Counted from the first letter of the stretch, positions 8,660 through 16,763 are shown. The stretch: 41,314 bases of DNA from Pseudomonadota bacterium (GCA_023426275.1 JAFABC010000259.1:1-41314), one strand, 5' to 3'. Made by a program: numbers and translations. Notes: generated by a model from the sequence alone, not told the origin.

Positions 8660-8989
8660 CTAGGCTTCCTTGACGCCGGACGAGATGGTGTACATCTCCT
8701 CGACCGGATTCACGAAGATCTTGCCGTCGCCGAAGGCGCCCTGGGCGCCGGTGCGGGCGCTTTCCATGATGGTCTTGATCACGAATTCCTTGTCGGTGTC
8801 GTTGACAACGCAGATCAGCATCACCTTGGGGATCTCGTCATACTGGATCTCGCCGATCTTGATGCCGCGCTGCTTGCCGCGCCCGGCCACGTTGAACTTG
8901 GTCACTGCGGGGAATCCGGCATCCATCAGGGCGGCCAGAACTGCATCGGATTTTTCGGGACGAACGATGGCTCTCACCATGGTCAGCAT
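8660..8989 (-). CDS. nifI1: PII-like nitrogenase regulator NifI1
   Basis: A 109-residue GlnB-family protein beginning MLTMVRAIVRPEK, with the PII signatures VAGRGKQRGI and GDGKIFVNPVEE. It is the partner of NifI2 in post-translational inhibition of nitrogenase by ammonia. It lies 58 bases after the nifH stop. The Shine-Dalgarno (AAGGAG) is part of a GGAGTACTCC palindrome directly before the ATG, which might moderate translation relative to nifH (inference). Confidence 0.93.
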   Translation of the reverse strand: MLTMVRAIVRPEKSDAVLAALMDAGFPAVTKFNVAGRGKQRGIKIGEIQYDEIPKVMLICVVNDTDKEFVIKTIMESARTGAQGAFGDGKIFVNPVEEMYTISSGVKEA

Positions 8990-9047
8990 TGGAGTACTCC
9001 TTACCTGTGTGTGGTCGCGGTTGAAATGAAGTCGCCCTGAGGCCCGC

Positions 9048-9872
9048 CTAGTTGGCGATGCCGAAGTCGATCAGCAGCTTTTCCAGGTCGTTGATCTGCA
9101 GGGGCTTGGGAATGACGAACATGTCGTTGCCATCAATCTTTTTGGCCAGGGTCCGGTATTCGTCGGCCTGCGGGTGCTCGGGCGAGTAGTCGATGACGGT
9201 CTTGCGGTTGATTTCGGCCCGCTGCACCTGGTTTTCACGGGGCATGAAGTGGATCATCTGGGTGCCGAGCTGCTTGCACAGCTCCTGGATCATCTGTTCT
9301 TCCTGGTCGACCTTACGGCTGTTGCAGATGATGCCGCCCAGACGCACGCCGCCGGTGTCAGCGTACTTCACGATGCCCTTGCAGATGTTGTTGGCCGCGT
9401 ACATGGCCATCATTTCGCCGGAGCAGACGATGTAGATTTCCTCGGCCTTGCCGTCGCGGATCGGCATGGCGAACCCGCCGCAGACAACGTCGCCCAGGAC
9501 GTCGTAGAACGCGTAGTCGAGGTGCTTGTCTTCCTCGTAGGCGCCGAGCTGTTCGAGCAGGTTGATGGAGGTGATGATGCCGCGGCCGGCGCAACCGACA
9601 CCAGGCTCAGGACCGCCGGACTCGGTGCACATGACGCCGCCGTAACCTTCCTTGAGGATGTCATCGAGATCGACGTCCTCGCCTTCTTCACGCAGGGTGT
9701 CGAGAACGGTCTTTTGGGCCAGGCCGTGCAGGAGCAGGCGCGTGGAGTCGGCCTTGGGGTCGCAGCCGACCACCATGACCTTCTTGCCCATCTCCGCCAG
9801 ACCGGCGACCGTGTTCTGCGTGGTGGTGGACTTGCCGATGCCGCCCTTACCGTAAATAGCGATCTTGCGCAT
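9048..9872 (-). CDS. nifH: Nitrogenase iron protein (dinitrogenase reductase)
   Basis: A 274-residue Fe protein that donates electrons to the MoFe protein with ATP hydrolysis. The P-loop GKGGIGKSTT is at 8-17, switch I near DPKADSTR, and the [4Fe-4S] ligands are C94 (GVGCAGRG) and C131 (DVVCGGF). R97, in CAGRG, is the residue ADP-ribosylated by DraT in some bacteria; no draT is seen here and control by NifI is the likely alternative. AGGAGG precedes the ATG. It is the first gene of the operon, with a sigma-54 promoter about 40-57 bases upstream. Confidence 0.98.
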   Translation of the reverse strand: MRKIAIYGKGGIGKSTTTQNTVAGLAEMGKKVMVVGCDPKADSTRLLLHGLAQKTVLDTLREEGEDVDLDDILKEGYGGVMCTESGGPEPGVGCAGRGIITSINLLEQLGAYEEDKHLDYAFYDVLGDVVCGGFAMPIRDGKAEEIYIVCSGEMMAMYAANNICKGIVKYADTGGVRLGGIICNSRKVDQEEQMIQELCKQLGTQMIHFMPRENQVQRAEINRKTVIDYSPEHPQADEYRTLAKKIDGNDMFVIPKPLQINDLEKLLIDFGIAN

Positions 9873-9913
9873 TTTGTAATGCCTCCTGCTGCAGAGTGTG
9901 ATGGACCCTCTTA

Positions 9914-9929
9914 TGCGAGAGTCATGCCA
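9914..9929 (-). promoter_or_regulatory. Sigma-54 (-24/-12) promoter of the nif operon
   Basis: On the minus strand the sequence TGGCATGACTCTCGCA has the GG-N10-GC spacing and matches the TGGCACG-N4-TTGCA consensus at most positions. It would start transcription about 30 bases before nifH. Nitrogenase operons are commonly transcribed by RpoN, so context agrees. Confidence 0.85.
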
Positions 9930-9957
9930 CCGCAGGAAAGTCGTGATGCTTTTTTAA

Positions 9958-9970
9958 TAACTTATTGAAA
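9958..9970 (-). promoter_or_regulatory. IHF-like binding site upstream of nifH
   Basis: On the minus strand, TTTCAATAAGTTA matches the IHF core (WATCAA-N4-TTR) at all but one defined position. It sits in a sharply AT-rich stretch (about 9950-9990) between the sigma-54 promoter and the upstream palindrome. This is where IHF bends DNA to bring an activator to RpoN polymerase. Confidence 0.5.
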
Positions 9971-10033
9971 TAAATTAAAATATAAAAAACAGGTCATGGG
10001 CGGTCATGTCCCGACAAAGTGTCTGGAACAAAA

Positions 10034-10054
10034 TTGTCGCATATTAGGCGACAA
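10034..10054. promoter_or_regulatory. Palindrome upstream of nifH, candidate activator site
   Basis: Perfect 7-base arms TTGTCGC and GCGACAA are separated by ATATTAG, about 115 bases upstream of the -24 element. Partial half-sites lie beside it (TGTCCCGACA at 10007-10016, and TGTCTGGAACA at 10020-10030). Distance and symmetry fit an enhancer for a sigma-54 activator. The canonical NifA motif TGT-N10-ACA was not found between 9930 and 10100. Confidence 0.5.
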
Positions 10055-10096
10055 AAATGTTCGGGTTTTGGGTGGTGGTGTCGGGGAAAGCGGAAA

Positions 10097-10117
10097 GGCC
10101 GCCGCCGGCCAGCGGCC
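10097..10117 (-). terminator. Weak hairpin downstream of the HD-GYP gene
   Basis: A GGCCGC/GCGGCC stem is followed on the minus strand by TTTCCGCTTT. It could stop readthrough from the HD-GYP gene toward the nif control region. The T-run is interrupted, so confidence is low. A second hairpin, CGGGAAGG/CCTTCCCG, lies at 10140-10163. Confidence 0.3.
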
Positions 10118-10153
10118 GCGCGCGACTTTCGGAAGCGTCCGGGAAGGGGAACG

Positions 10154-10182
10154 GGCCTTCCCGACGCCGGGAGGCCTCTTTT
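10154..10182. terminator. Hairpin with plus-strand T-run beside the HD-GYP gene end
   Basis: GGCC-T-TCCCG pairs with CGGGA-GGCC around an ACGC loop, with one bulged T. The plus-strand 3' side continues TCTTTT. On the minus strand the same hairpin directly follows the HD-GYP stop codon but has only a C/T-rich tail. No plus-strand gene was recognised upstream of it, so it is either a bidirectional terminator or the end of an unannotated plus-strand RNA starting in the nif control region. Confidence 0.5.
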
Positions 10183-10185
10183 GCG

Positions 10186-11589
10186 TTAGTAGCGCACCAG
10201 ATCGGTGCGGATGACCGTTTCGGCCGCGTCCACGGCCGCCGGGTCGAAGGCCGTGCCCCGGTGGCGCGCCAGCTCTTCCAGGGCGACGTCCACGCCCAGG
10301 GCCGGGCGGTAGGGCCGGTTGGAGGCCATGGCGTCCAGCACGTCGGCCACGGCCAGGATGCGGGCCTCCACGCCGAGGTGGAAGCCGTCGAGGCCCCGGG
10401 GGTAGCCGGAGCCGTCCAGGCGTTCGTGGTGGGACCAGACGATTTCGGCCACCGGACAGGGAAAGTCGATTTCCCTGAGAATCTCGTAGCCGGTCTGGGC
10501 GTGTTGGCGCATGAACTCCCATTCCAGGCCGACCAGCCGCCCGGGCTTGCACAGGTAGCGCACGGGCACGGCGATCTTGCCGATGTCATGGAGCTGGCCG
10601 GCCATCCGGAGACAGCCGATGGTCTCCTCGGGCAGGCCCATGCACCGGGCCATGGCCTCGGCCAGATGGGAGACGTTGTCCTGGTGGCCGGCGGTATAGG
10701 GGTCGCGGAAGCGCACGGTCTTGGCCAGGGCGGTGACGGTCTGATGGAACAGGCGCTGGGTGCGCGTCAGGCTCTGGCGCAGTTGCTCCTCGGACTGGCG
10801 GCGCAGGGTGACGTCCTCCATGGAGCCTTCGTGCAGCACCACCACGCCGTGGGCGTCGCGCACGGCCCGGGCGTGGATGGAGACCCAGATGCGCGTGCCG
10901 TCGGCCCGGCGCAGTTCGAGTTCCTGGGCAAGGACCACGCCCGCCGTTTCCAGGACCCGGTGCAGGTGTTCCCGGTCGTCCGGGGAAACGAACAGCCGGG
11001 AGGCCATGTCGGGCGCGTCGGTGAGGGCGCTGGCCGTAGGGAAGCCGAGCATGCGGCACAGGGCGTCGTTGACCATGACGAAACGCCCCGAGGGCGTCAT
11101 CTGAAACAGTCCCTCGACGGCGTGTTCGAAAATGCTCCGGTATTTGGCCTCGGCCTCGGAGAGGGCCCAGCGGGTGCTTTTTTCGGCGGTGACATCGCGC
11201 AGGTAGCCGAAGTAGCTGATTTCTCCGGCCGCGGAGACGATCCTGCGGGTCGACTCCTCGATCCACAGCACGAAACCGTCCCGGCCGATGGCCTGATACT
11301 GGCGGCCGGTGAGGCTGCCGTCGCGGGCCAGCGTGTCGAGCACGGCCTCGCGGGCGGCCGGATCGAGGTAGTGCTGCTCCGGGATGTCGGCCATGGCAGC
11401 CAGAAACGCGGCCGGGCTGTCGTATCCGAACAACTGGGCCAACGCCTTGTTGACTTCGAGGAACCGGCCGTCCTCGGCCCGCAGGTACACGGCCAGCGGG
11501 GCGTCATGAAATAAAATGGCGGCGGCGTCGACAGGGGGGGCGCCCGGGACGTCGGACAAGGCAGGCGCGACGGGCGGGGTGGAAGGCAC
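10186..11589 (-). CDS. PAS-PAS-HD-GYP phosphodiesterase
   Basis: A 467-residue soluble signalling protein. PAS domains lie at about 20-135 (ending YFGYLRDVTAEK) and 148-262 (ending HEGSMEDVTLRR). An HD-GYP domain at about 280-460 has the metal-binding pair H334-D335 in LHDIGKIA, SHHERLDGSGYPRGLDG with the GYP triad at 395-397, and VADVLDAMASNRPYRP. HD-GYP proteins hydrolyse c-di-GMP; all key residues are present. The start is not obvious. GTG at 11589, 15 bases after the stop of the CheY-like gene, is the first in-frame start before PAS-1, with a weak AGGA upstream. No ATG is available before the first PAS domain. Coupling to the upstream receiver gene is likely, giving a split version of the RpfG arrangement (receiver plus HD-GYP). 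Confidence 0.85.
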   Translation of the reverse strand: MPSTPPVAPALSDVPGAPPVDAAAILFHDAPLAVYLRAEDGRFLEVNKALAQLFGYDSPAAFLAAMADIPEQHYLDPAAREAVLDTLARDGSLTGRQYQAIGRDGFVLWIEESTRRIVSAAGEISYFGYLRDVTAEKSTRWALSEAEAKYRSIFEHAVEGLFQMTPSGRFVMVNDALCRMLGFPTASALTDAPDMASRLFVSPDDREHLHRVLETAGVVLAQELELRRADGTRIWVSIHARAVRDAHGVVVLHEGSMEDVTLRRQSEEQLRQSLTRTQRLFHQTVTALAKTVRFRDPYTAGHQDNVSHLAEAMARCMGLPEETIGCLRMAGQLHDIGKIAVPVRYLCKPGRLVGLEWEFMRQHAQTGYEILREIDFPCPVAEIVWSHHERLDGSGYPRGLDGFHLGVEARILAVADVLDAMASNRPYRPALGVDVALEELARHRGTAFDPAAVDAAETVIRTDLVRY

Positions 11590-11603
11590 GGGGCGGCGGC
11601 GTC

Positions 11604-11969
11604 CTAACGCAGGAAACGTCGCACCAGGGCGACGAGGCTGCCGGGTTCGAAAGGCTTGACGATCCAGCCCGTGGCCCCGGCGGCCATGGCCTGCTGGCGC
11701 ATGTCCGGCTGGGATTCCGTGGTCAGCACGAGAACGGGCGTGAACCGCGTGTCCGGGCGGTTGCGCAGGTTTTGCAGCAATTCGAGTCCGCCCATGCCGG
11801 GCATGTTGATGTCGGTGATAACCAGGTCGACGCCGTCGGCGACCTTGTCCAGGGCATCCGCGCCATTGACGGCCTCGACGACGTCGTATCCGGCCTGACC
11901 GAGGGTGCGTGAAACGAGCGTGCGCACGCTTTCCGCATCGTCGACCGTTAAAATACGCTTTGGTCTCAT
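11604..11969 (-). CDS. CheY-like single-domain response regulator
   Basis: A 121-residue receiver with no output domain. Acidic pocket residues are D10 and D11, the phospho-acceptor is D53 (ITDINMPGMGG), the switch Thr is T83 and the conserved Lys is K105 (WIVKPFEP). An AAGGAG Shine-Dalgarno precedes the ATG at 11969; the open frame continues upstream but without an RBS. It lies directly before the PAS-HD-GYP gene, so phosphorylation probably controls that protein or a chemotaxis-type target. It is divergent from ftsH across a 221-base gap. Confidence 0.9.
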   Translation of the reverse strand: MRPKRILTVDDAESVRTLVSRTLGQAGYDVVEAVNGADALDKVADGVDLVITDINMPGMGGLELLQNLRNRPDTRFTPVLVLTTESQPDMRQQAMAAGATGWIVKPFEPGSLVALVRRFLR

Positions 11970-12175
11970 GACCACTCCTTGCCGCGCTCCCGTACAACGC
12001 TTATTATTTGCGACAATATGGAGCATCGCCAACCTTGGCAAGTCTTGCCCGGGGATTTCCACGCGGCCGCGCCTTGGCCACGACGGGGGAGCCTGTCGCG
12101 TGGACAGGCCCGGCGAGCCTGTGCTATGGCCTACACCCTTACAATACGCGGGCCATTTTCTCTTCTGCCCGTCCC

Positions 12176-12189
12176 CTGGAGGACTCCAG
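12176..12189 (+). promoter_or_regulatory. ftsH ribosome-binding site inside a small hairpin
   Basis: CTGGA and TCCAG can pair with the loop GGAC, placing the GGAGGA Shine-Dalgarno (12178-12183) in the stem and loop, just before a TTG start at 12191. The Shine-Dalgarno and spacing decide the start. The stem is only 5 base pairs, so an effect on translation is a guess. Confidence 0.4.
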
Positions 12190-12190
12190 T

Positions 12191-14236
12191 TTGAACAGTT
12201 TCGCCAAAAATCTCATGCTTTGGGCGGCCATCTCCCTGGTCATGGTCGTCTTATTCAATTTATTCAACCAGCCGCAGACCCAAAGCGCCAAGCTCTCCTA
12301 TTCCGATTTTATGCAGAAGGTCGATGACGGGGACGTGGTTTCCGTCAAAATCCAGGGACCGAAGATTTCCGGCGTGACCACTGGCGGAGGCAAGTTCCTG
12401 ACCTATGCGCCCGAGGACCCGACGCTGGTGTCCACGCTCATGAAGAAAAAAGTCGAGGTCATGGCCGAGCCGGACGAGGAATCGCCCTGGTATATGACGT
12501 TGCTTGTTTCCTGGTTCCCCATGCTGCTGTTGGTCGGCGTGTGGATTTTCTTTATGCGGCAGATGCAGGGCGGCGGCGGCCGGGCCATGAATTTCGGCCG
12601 GTCCCGGGCCCGGATGATCACCCAGGAATCGTCCCGCGTGACCTTTGAAGACGTGGCCGGCGTGGACGAGGCCAAGGAAGAACTGACCGAGGTCGTGCAG
12701 TTTCTGTCCGATCCGAAAAAGTTCACCCGCCTGGGCGGCCGCATTCCCAAGGGCGTGCTGCTTGTCGGTTCGCCGGGCACGGGCAAGACCCTGCTGGCCC
12801 GGGCCGTGGCCGGCGAGGCCGGGGTGCCGTTTTTTTCCATTTCCGGTTCGGATTTCGTGGAAATGTTCGTCGGCGTGGGCGCGGCCCGGGTGCGCGACCT
12901 CTTTATGCAGGGCAAAAAAAACGCGCCCTGCCTGATCTTCATCGATGAAATCGACGCCGTGGGCCGGCAGCGCGGCGCGGGACTTGGCGGCGGACACGAC
13001 GAGCGGGAGCAGACCCTCAACCAGCTGCTCGTCGAAATGGACGGCTTCGAATCCAACGAGGGCGTCATCCTCATCGCCGCCACCAACCGTCCCGACGTGC
13101 TGGACCCGGCGCTGCTGCGTCCCGGACGCTTCGACCGGCAGGTCGTGGTGCCGACGCCGGACGTGCGCGGCCGGCGGCGCATTCTGGAAGTCCATGCCCG
13201 GCGTTCCCCCCTTGCACCCGACGTCAATCTTGATGTCCTGGCCCGGGGCACGCCCGGCTTTTCCGGGGCCGATCTGGAAAACCTGGTCAACGAAGCCGCC
13301 CTGCAGGCCGCCAAGGTCAACAAGGATCAGGTCAGCATGGCCGATTTCGAGCACGCCAAGGACAAGGTGCTCATGGGCAAGGAGCGGCGTAGCCTGATTT
13401 TGACCGACGAGGAAAAGCGCACCACGGCGTATCATGAGGCCGGTCACGCGCTGGTGGCCAAGAAGCTGCCCGGCACCGACCCCATCCATAAGGTCTCCAT
13501 CATCCCGCGCGGCATGGCGCTCGGCATCACCATGCAGTTGCCAACCGACGATCGGCACAACTATTCCCGGGACTACCTGCAAAACAATCTGGCCGTGCTC
13601 ATGGGCGGCCGGGTGGCCGAGGAGCTTGTGCTCGACCAGATGACCACCGGCGCGGGCAACGACATCGAGCGCGCCACGGGCATGGCCCGCAAGATGGTCT
13701 GCTCCTGGGGCATGAGCGAGGTGCTCGGGCCGCTGTCCTACGGAGAGCGCGACGACGAGATCTTCCTTGGCAAGGACCTCGTGCATCACAAGAACTTCAG
13801 CGAGGAGACCTCGCGCCAGATCGACGCCGAGGTCCGCAAGATCGTGGAGGCGGCGTACCGCCGGGCCCGCAACATCCTCGAAAACGAGCGCGAGGGCCTG
13901 GAGTCCGTGGCCCGGGCCCTGCTGGAACGGGAAACCATTTCCGGCGAGGACATCGACCGGCTGCTGCGGGGAGAAACGCTCCCCCCGCCCGAAACCCCGG
14001 CCGGGAACCCGGGCGCGGCGGCCGGGAGCAACGGCGCCGGCACGCCGGGGAATGCGCCCGCCGGCGCTTCTGGGACCGTGGCCGGTCCCGTCGCGACCGC
14101 GCCCGTGACGCCGGCTCCCGGGCCGGCGGGGCAGGACGAATTCACCCTGGAACCTGACGACACCGCCGCGCCCGGACAGGCCGCCCCGGCCGCGCCCGAG
14201 GCGAAAAAGCCCGAGGGAGACGGCAATGCGCGCTGA
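12191..14236 (+). CDS. ftsH: ATP-dependent zinc metalloprotease FtsH
   Basis: A 681-residue membrane AAA+ protease for membrane-protein quality control. Membrane helices lie at about 8-25 and 103-122, with a periplasmic domain between. The Walker A GSPGTGKT is at 193-200, Walker B LIFIDEID at 248-255, the second region of homology at about 296-316 and the zinc motif HEAGH at 415-419; D491 is the likely third ligand. The TTG start follows an ideal GGAGGA at 7 bases; the next methionine would cut off the first helix. The C-terminal ~80 residues are Pro/Ala/Gly-rich and longer than in E. coli FtsH. The end overlaps folP by 11 bases. Confidence 0.96.
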   Translation: MNSFAKNLMLWAAISLVMVVLFNLFNQPQTQSAKLSYSDFMQKVDDGDVVSVKIQGPKISGVTTGGGKFLTYAPEDPTLVSTLMKKKVEVMAEPDEESPWYMTLLVSWFPMLLLVGVWIFFMRQMQGGGGRAMNFGRSRARMITQESSRVTFEDVAGVDEAKEELTEVVQFLSDPKKFTRLGGRIPKGVLLVGSPGTGKTLLARAVAGEAGVPFFSISGSDFVEMFVGVGAARVRDLFMQGKKNAPCLIFIDEIDAVGRQRGAGLGGGHDEREQTLNQLLVEMDGFESNEGVILIAATNRPDVLDPALLRPGRFDRQVVVPTPDVRGRRRILEVHARRSPLAPDVNLDVLARGTPGFSGADLENLVNEAALQAAKVNKDQVSMADFEHAKDKVLMGKERRSLILTDEEKRTTAYHEAGHALVAKKLPGTDPIHKVSIIPRGMALGITMQLPTDDRHNYSRDYLQNNLAVLMGGRVAEELVLDQMTTGAGNDIERATGMARKMVCSWGMSEVLGPLSYGERDDEIFLGKDLVHHKNFSEETSRQIDAEVRKIVEAAYRRARNILENEREGLESVARALLERETISGEDIDRLLRGETLPPPETPAGNPGAAAGSNGAGTPGNAPAGASGTVAGPVATAPVTPAPGPAGQDEFTLEPDDTAAPGQAAPAAPEAKKPEGDGNAR

Positions 14237-15077
14237 GGCGTCCACCGTGTGGCGACTGGGGCGGGGCATGACCCTGGCCTGCGACGTGAACCGCGTCGTC
14301 GGCATCGTCAATGTCACGCCCGATTCCTTTTCCGACGGCGGCCGGCACGACAGTGCGGCCGCCGCCGTGGCGCATGGCCTGTCCCTGGCCGCCGCCGGCG
14401 CGGACATGCTGGATATCGGCGGGGAGTCCACCCGTCCGGGCGCCGCGCCCGTGTCGCTTGAGGCGGAAATCCGCCGGGTCGTGCCGGTGATCGAAGGTCT
14501 GACGGCGGCCCTGCCGGGTCTGCCGCTTTCCGTCGACACCTTCAAGGCCGGCTGCGCCGCGGCCGCCCTGGAGGCCGGCGCGGTGGTGGTCAACGATATT
14601 TCGGCCTGCGCCATCGATCCCGGCCTGCTCGACGTGGTGGCCGACAAAAAGCCCGGCTACGTGCTCATGCACATGCGCGGCCGTCCGGCCACCATGCAGG
14701 ACGATCCCCGCTACGGCGACGTGGTGGAGGACCTGCTGGCCTTTTTCGAGGAGAAACTGTCCGTGCTGGCCCGGGCCGGTCTGCCCGAGGACCACGTGGT
14801 CCTGGACCCGGGCATCGGTTTCGGCAAGCTCCCGGAACACAATCTGGCCATTCTGCGCCACCTCGACCGCTTCGCCGTCCTGGGCCGGCCCGTCTACCTC
14901 GGACTGTCCAACAAGGGGCTGTTCGGGGCCTTGCTCGATCTGCCCGTTGGCGAACGCGACGGCGCCACGGCCGTGGCCTCGGTTTTGTGCGCGGCCCGGG
15001 GGGCGCGCATCCACAGAGTCCACGACGTGGCCGGGGTCGCCAGGGCCTTGCGCCTGTCCGCGGCCCTGGCCGCCTGA
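14226..15077 (+). CDS. folP: Dihydropteroate synthase
   Basis: A 283-residue TIM-barrel enzyme joining p-aminobenzoate to hydroxymethyl-dihydropterin pyrophosphate in folate synthesis. Signatures are IVNVTPDSFSDGG (27-39), DIGGESTRPGA (63-73), SVDTFK, VNDIS, DPGIGFGK and a C-terminal IHRVHDV. The start overlaps the ftsH end and is preceded by GAGGGAGA. The ftsH-folP-cdaA-cdaR-glmM order recurs in many bacteria, so this is an ordinary housekeeping cluster. Confidence 0.95.
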   Translation: MRAEASTVWRLGRGMTLACDVNRVVGIVNVTPDSFSDGGRHDSAAAAVAHGLSLAAAGADMLDIGGESTRPGAAPVSLEAEIRRVVPVIEGLTAALPGLPLSVDTFKAGCAAAALEAGAVVVNDISACAIDPGLLDVVADKKPGYVLMHMRGRPATMQDDPRYGDVVEDLLAFFEEKLSVLARAGLPEDHVVLDPGIGFGKLPEHNLAILRHLDRFAVLGRPVYLGLSNKGLFGALLDLPVGERDGATAVASVLCAARGARIHRVHDVAGVARALRLSAALAA

Positions 15078-15099
15078 CCCCGCCTCACACCGAGCCGCC

Positions 15100-15870
15100 A
15101 TGTCCATCCCCTTTCTCGAGAATCTCCACATCACCTGGGTCGAGATTCTCGATATCGCCCTGGTCACCTTTATTTTCTATCGCGGACTGGTGCTCATCCA
15201 CGGCACCAGGGCCGTGTCCGTGCTGCACGGGTTCCTGCTGATCTGCATCCTCTATTACCTGTCCGGCGAATTCGGGCTCAACACCCTGCACTGGCTGCTG
15301 ACCAACTTTCTCGGTTCGGTCTTCCTGGTGCTCATCATCCTGTTTCAGGGCGATATCCGAAAAGCCCTGTCGAGCGTTGGCGCCTGGGGTTTTTTTCGCA
15401 CCAAACGCCGGGAGACCATCACCGAGGCCGCCCTGGACGAGTGCATCCTGGCCGTCTTTCAGATGGCCCGCACCCGTACCGGGGCGCTGATCGTTTTCGA
15501 GCGGCGGGTGCCCCTGGGCGATTGGATCGAGCGCGGGGTGGAGCTTTCGGCCCGCATCAGCAAGGAACTGCTCGGCACCATCTTTTTCCCGGATACGCCC
15601 CTGCATGACGGCGCGGTCATCATCCAGGGCGAAACCCTGGCCGCCGCCGGCTGCATCTTGCCGCTGGTGGCCGGTGTGAGCCTGGACACCGCCCTTGGCA
15701 CCCGGCATCGGGCGGCCCTCGGCATTACCGACGAAACCGACGCCCTGGCCGTGGTGGTCTCGGAAGAGCGGGGAGTGGTGTCCGTGGCCGAGGGCGGCCG
15801 GCTCATCTCCCCGGTGGATGAGCGCACGCTCAAAAACATGCTCTGGAATCTTTTCGCGAAGCGGACATGA
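15100..15870 (+). CDS. cdaA: Diadenylate cyclase CdaA
   Basis: A 256-residue membrane enzyme that makes c-di-AMP from two ATP. Three N-terminal helices (about 13-82) are followed by the DAC domain (about 105-245) with the catalytic DGA (170-172, in PLHDGAVII) and RHR (202-204, in LGTRHRAALGI). The ATG at 15100 opens right before the first helix; its Shine-Dalgarno is poor. The stop overlaps the next gene (ATGA). It is flanked by cdaR and glmM, the same partners as in Firmicutes, where CdaR and GlmM modulate CdaA activity. Confidence 0.95.
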   Translation: MSIPFLENLHITWVEILDIALVTFIFYRGLVLIHGTRAVSVLHGFLLICILYYLSGEFGLNTLHWLLTNFLGSVFLVLIILFQGDIRKALSSVGAWGFFRTKRRETITEAALDECILAVFQMARTRTGALIVFERRVPLGDWIERGVELSARISKELLGTIFFPDTPLHDGAVIIQGETLAAAGCILPLVAGVSLDTALGTRHRAALGITDETDALAVVVSEERGVVSVAEGGRLISPVDERTLKNMLWNLFAKRT

Positions 15871-16763
15871 AACCCAATTGGCAATATCTGCTTTTGGCCT
15901 TTGCGTTGGCCATGTTCTGCTGGTACCTGACGACAGGTCGGGAAAAGGTGGACACCTGGATGCCCATGCGCGTCGAAATGACGGGCATGCCCGAGGGACT
16001 CTACATCAAAAACGGCATGGTGGGGACGGTCGACATCCTGGTGCGGGGGCCGGCCGGCGTGGCCCGCAAGATCGAGGACAACCAGCTGGTCTACACCCTC
16101 AATCTGGCCAAGATCGTGCCCGGCAAGAACCGCATTTTGTTCGAACCCGACAGCGTGCCCCTGCCCAAGGTGTACGAGGTGCTGGAGATCCGGCCGTCGC
16201 GCCTGGAGCTTGAGGTGGAGCGCCGGGCCGTCAAAAGCGTGCCGGTCAAGGTCGTGCTGGGGTCGAGCGTGCCCGAGGGCTACACCGTGGCCGGAGCCCG
16301 GGCGTTGCCGGCCACGGTGCGTCTGACCGGGCCGGATTCGACGCTCAAGACCATCCATGAGGTGCGCACCCAGCCCGTGACGCTGCCCAATCCGCCGCCG
16401 GCCCGATTCGAGGAGTCCATCGCCCTGGATTTGCCCGAGGACGTGGATGCCTCGCCCCATTCGGTGCAGGTTTCCCTGACCCTGGCCGGCAAGGAATCGG
16501 AGGTGTCGCTGCGCCTGCCGCTGTCGTTGCAGGCGCCCAAGGGCCGCAACGTGTCGGTCAGCCCGGAGATGGTGACGCTTCGCATCAAGGGCCCGGCCGC
16601 TATTTTGTCGGCCAAGGAGTTTCCGGGACTGGTGGAAGCCTCATTGGAGTTGAAGCAGGAAATCGAACCGGGTAAGTATATGGCGTCGTATCGCGTGAAG
16701 ATGCCTCAAGGGTGCGAACTGATCGAGGCCAAACCGGAAAAGGTGACCTTGACGGTGAAGTAG
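15867..16763 (+). CDS. cdaR: CdaA regulator, YbbR-domain protein
   Basis: A 298-residue protein with one N-terminal membrane helix (about 5-21) and an extracytoplasmic region of about three YbbR-type repeats (roughly 40-125, 130-205, 215-298). Repeated motifs include VDILVRGP, VRLTGPDS and VTLRIKGPA. YbbR/CdaR proteins bind CdaA and tune c-di-AMP synthesis. The start codon overlaps the cdaA stop, indicating translational coupling. Confidence 0.88.
   Translation: MKPNWQYLLLAFALAMFCWYLTTGREKVDTWMPMRVEMTGMPEGLYIKNGMVGTVDILVRGPAGVARKIEDNQLVYTLNLAKIVPGKNRILFEPDSVPLPKVYEVLEIRPSRLELEVERRAVKSVPVKVVLGSSVPEGYTVAGARALPATVRLTGPDSTLKTIHEVRTQPVTLPNPPPARFEESIALDLPEDVDASPHSVQVSLTLAGKESEVSLRLPLSLQAPKGRNVSVSPEMVTLRIKGPAAILSAKEFPGLVEASLELKQEIEPGKYMASYRVKMPQGCELIEAKPEKVTLTVK

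Noticed and set aside
9930..10100. A canonical NifA upstream activator site (TGT-N10-ACA)
   Set aside because: Each TGT in the region was checked for ACA at the right distance, and none fits. The nearest symmetric element has 13 bases between TGT and ACA.
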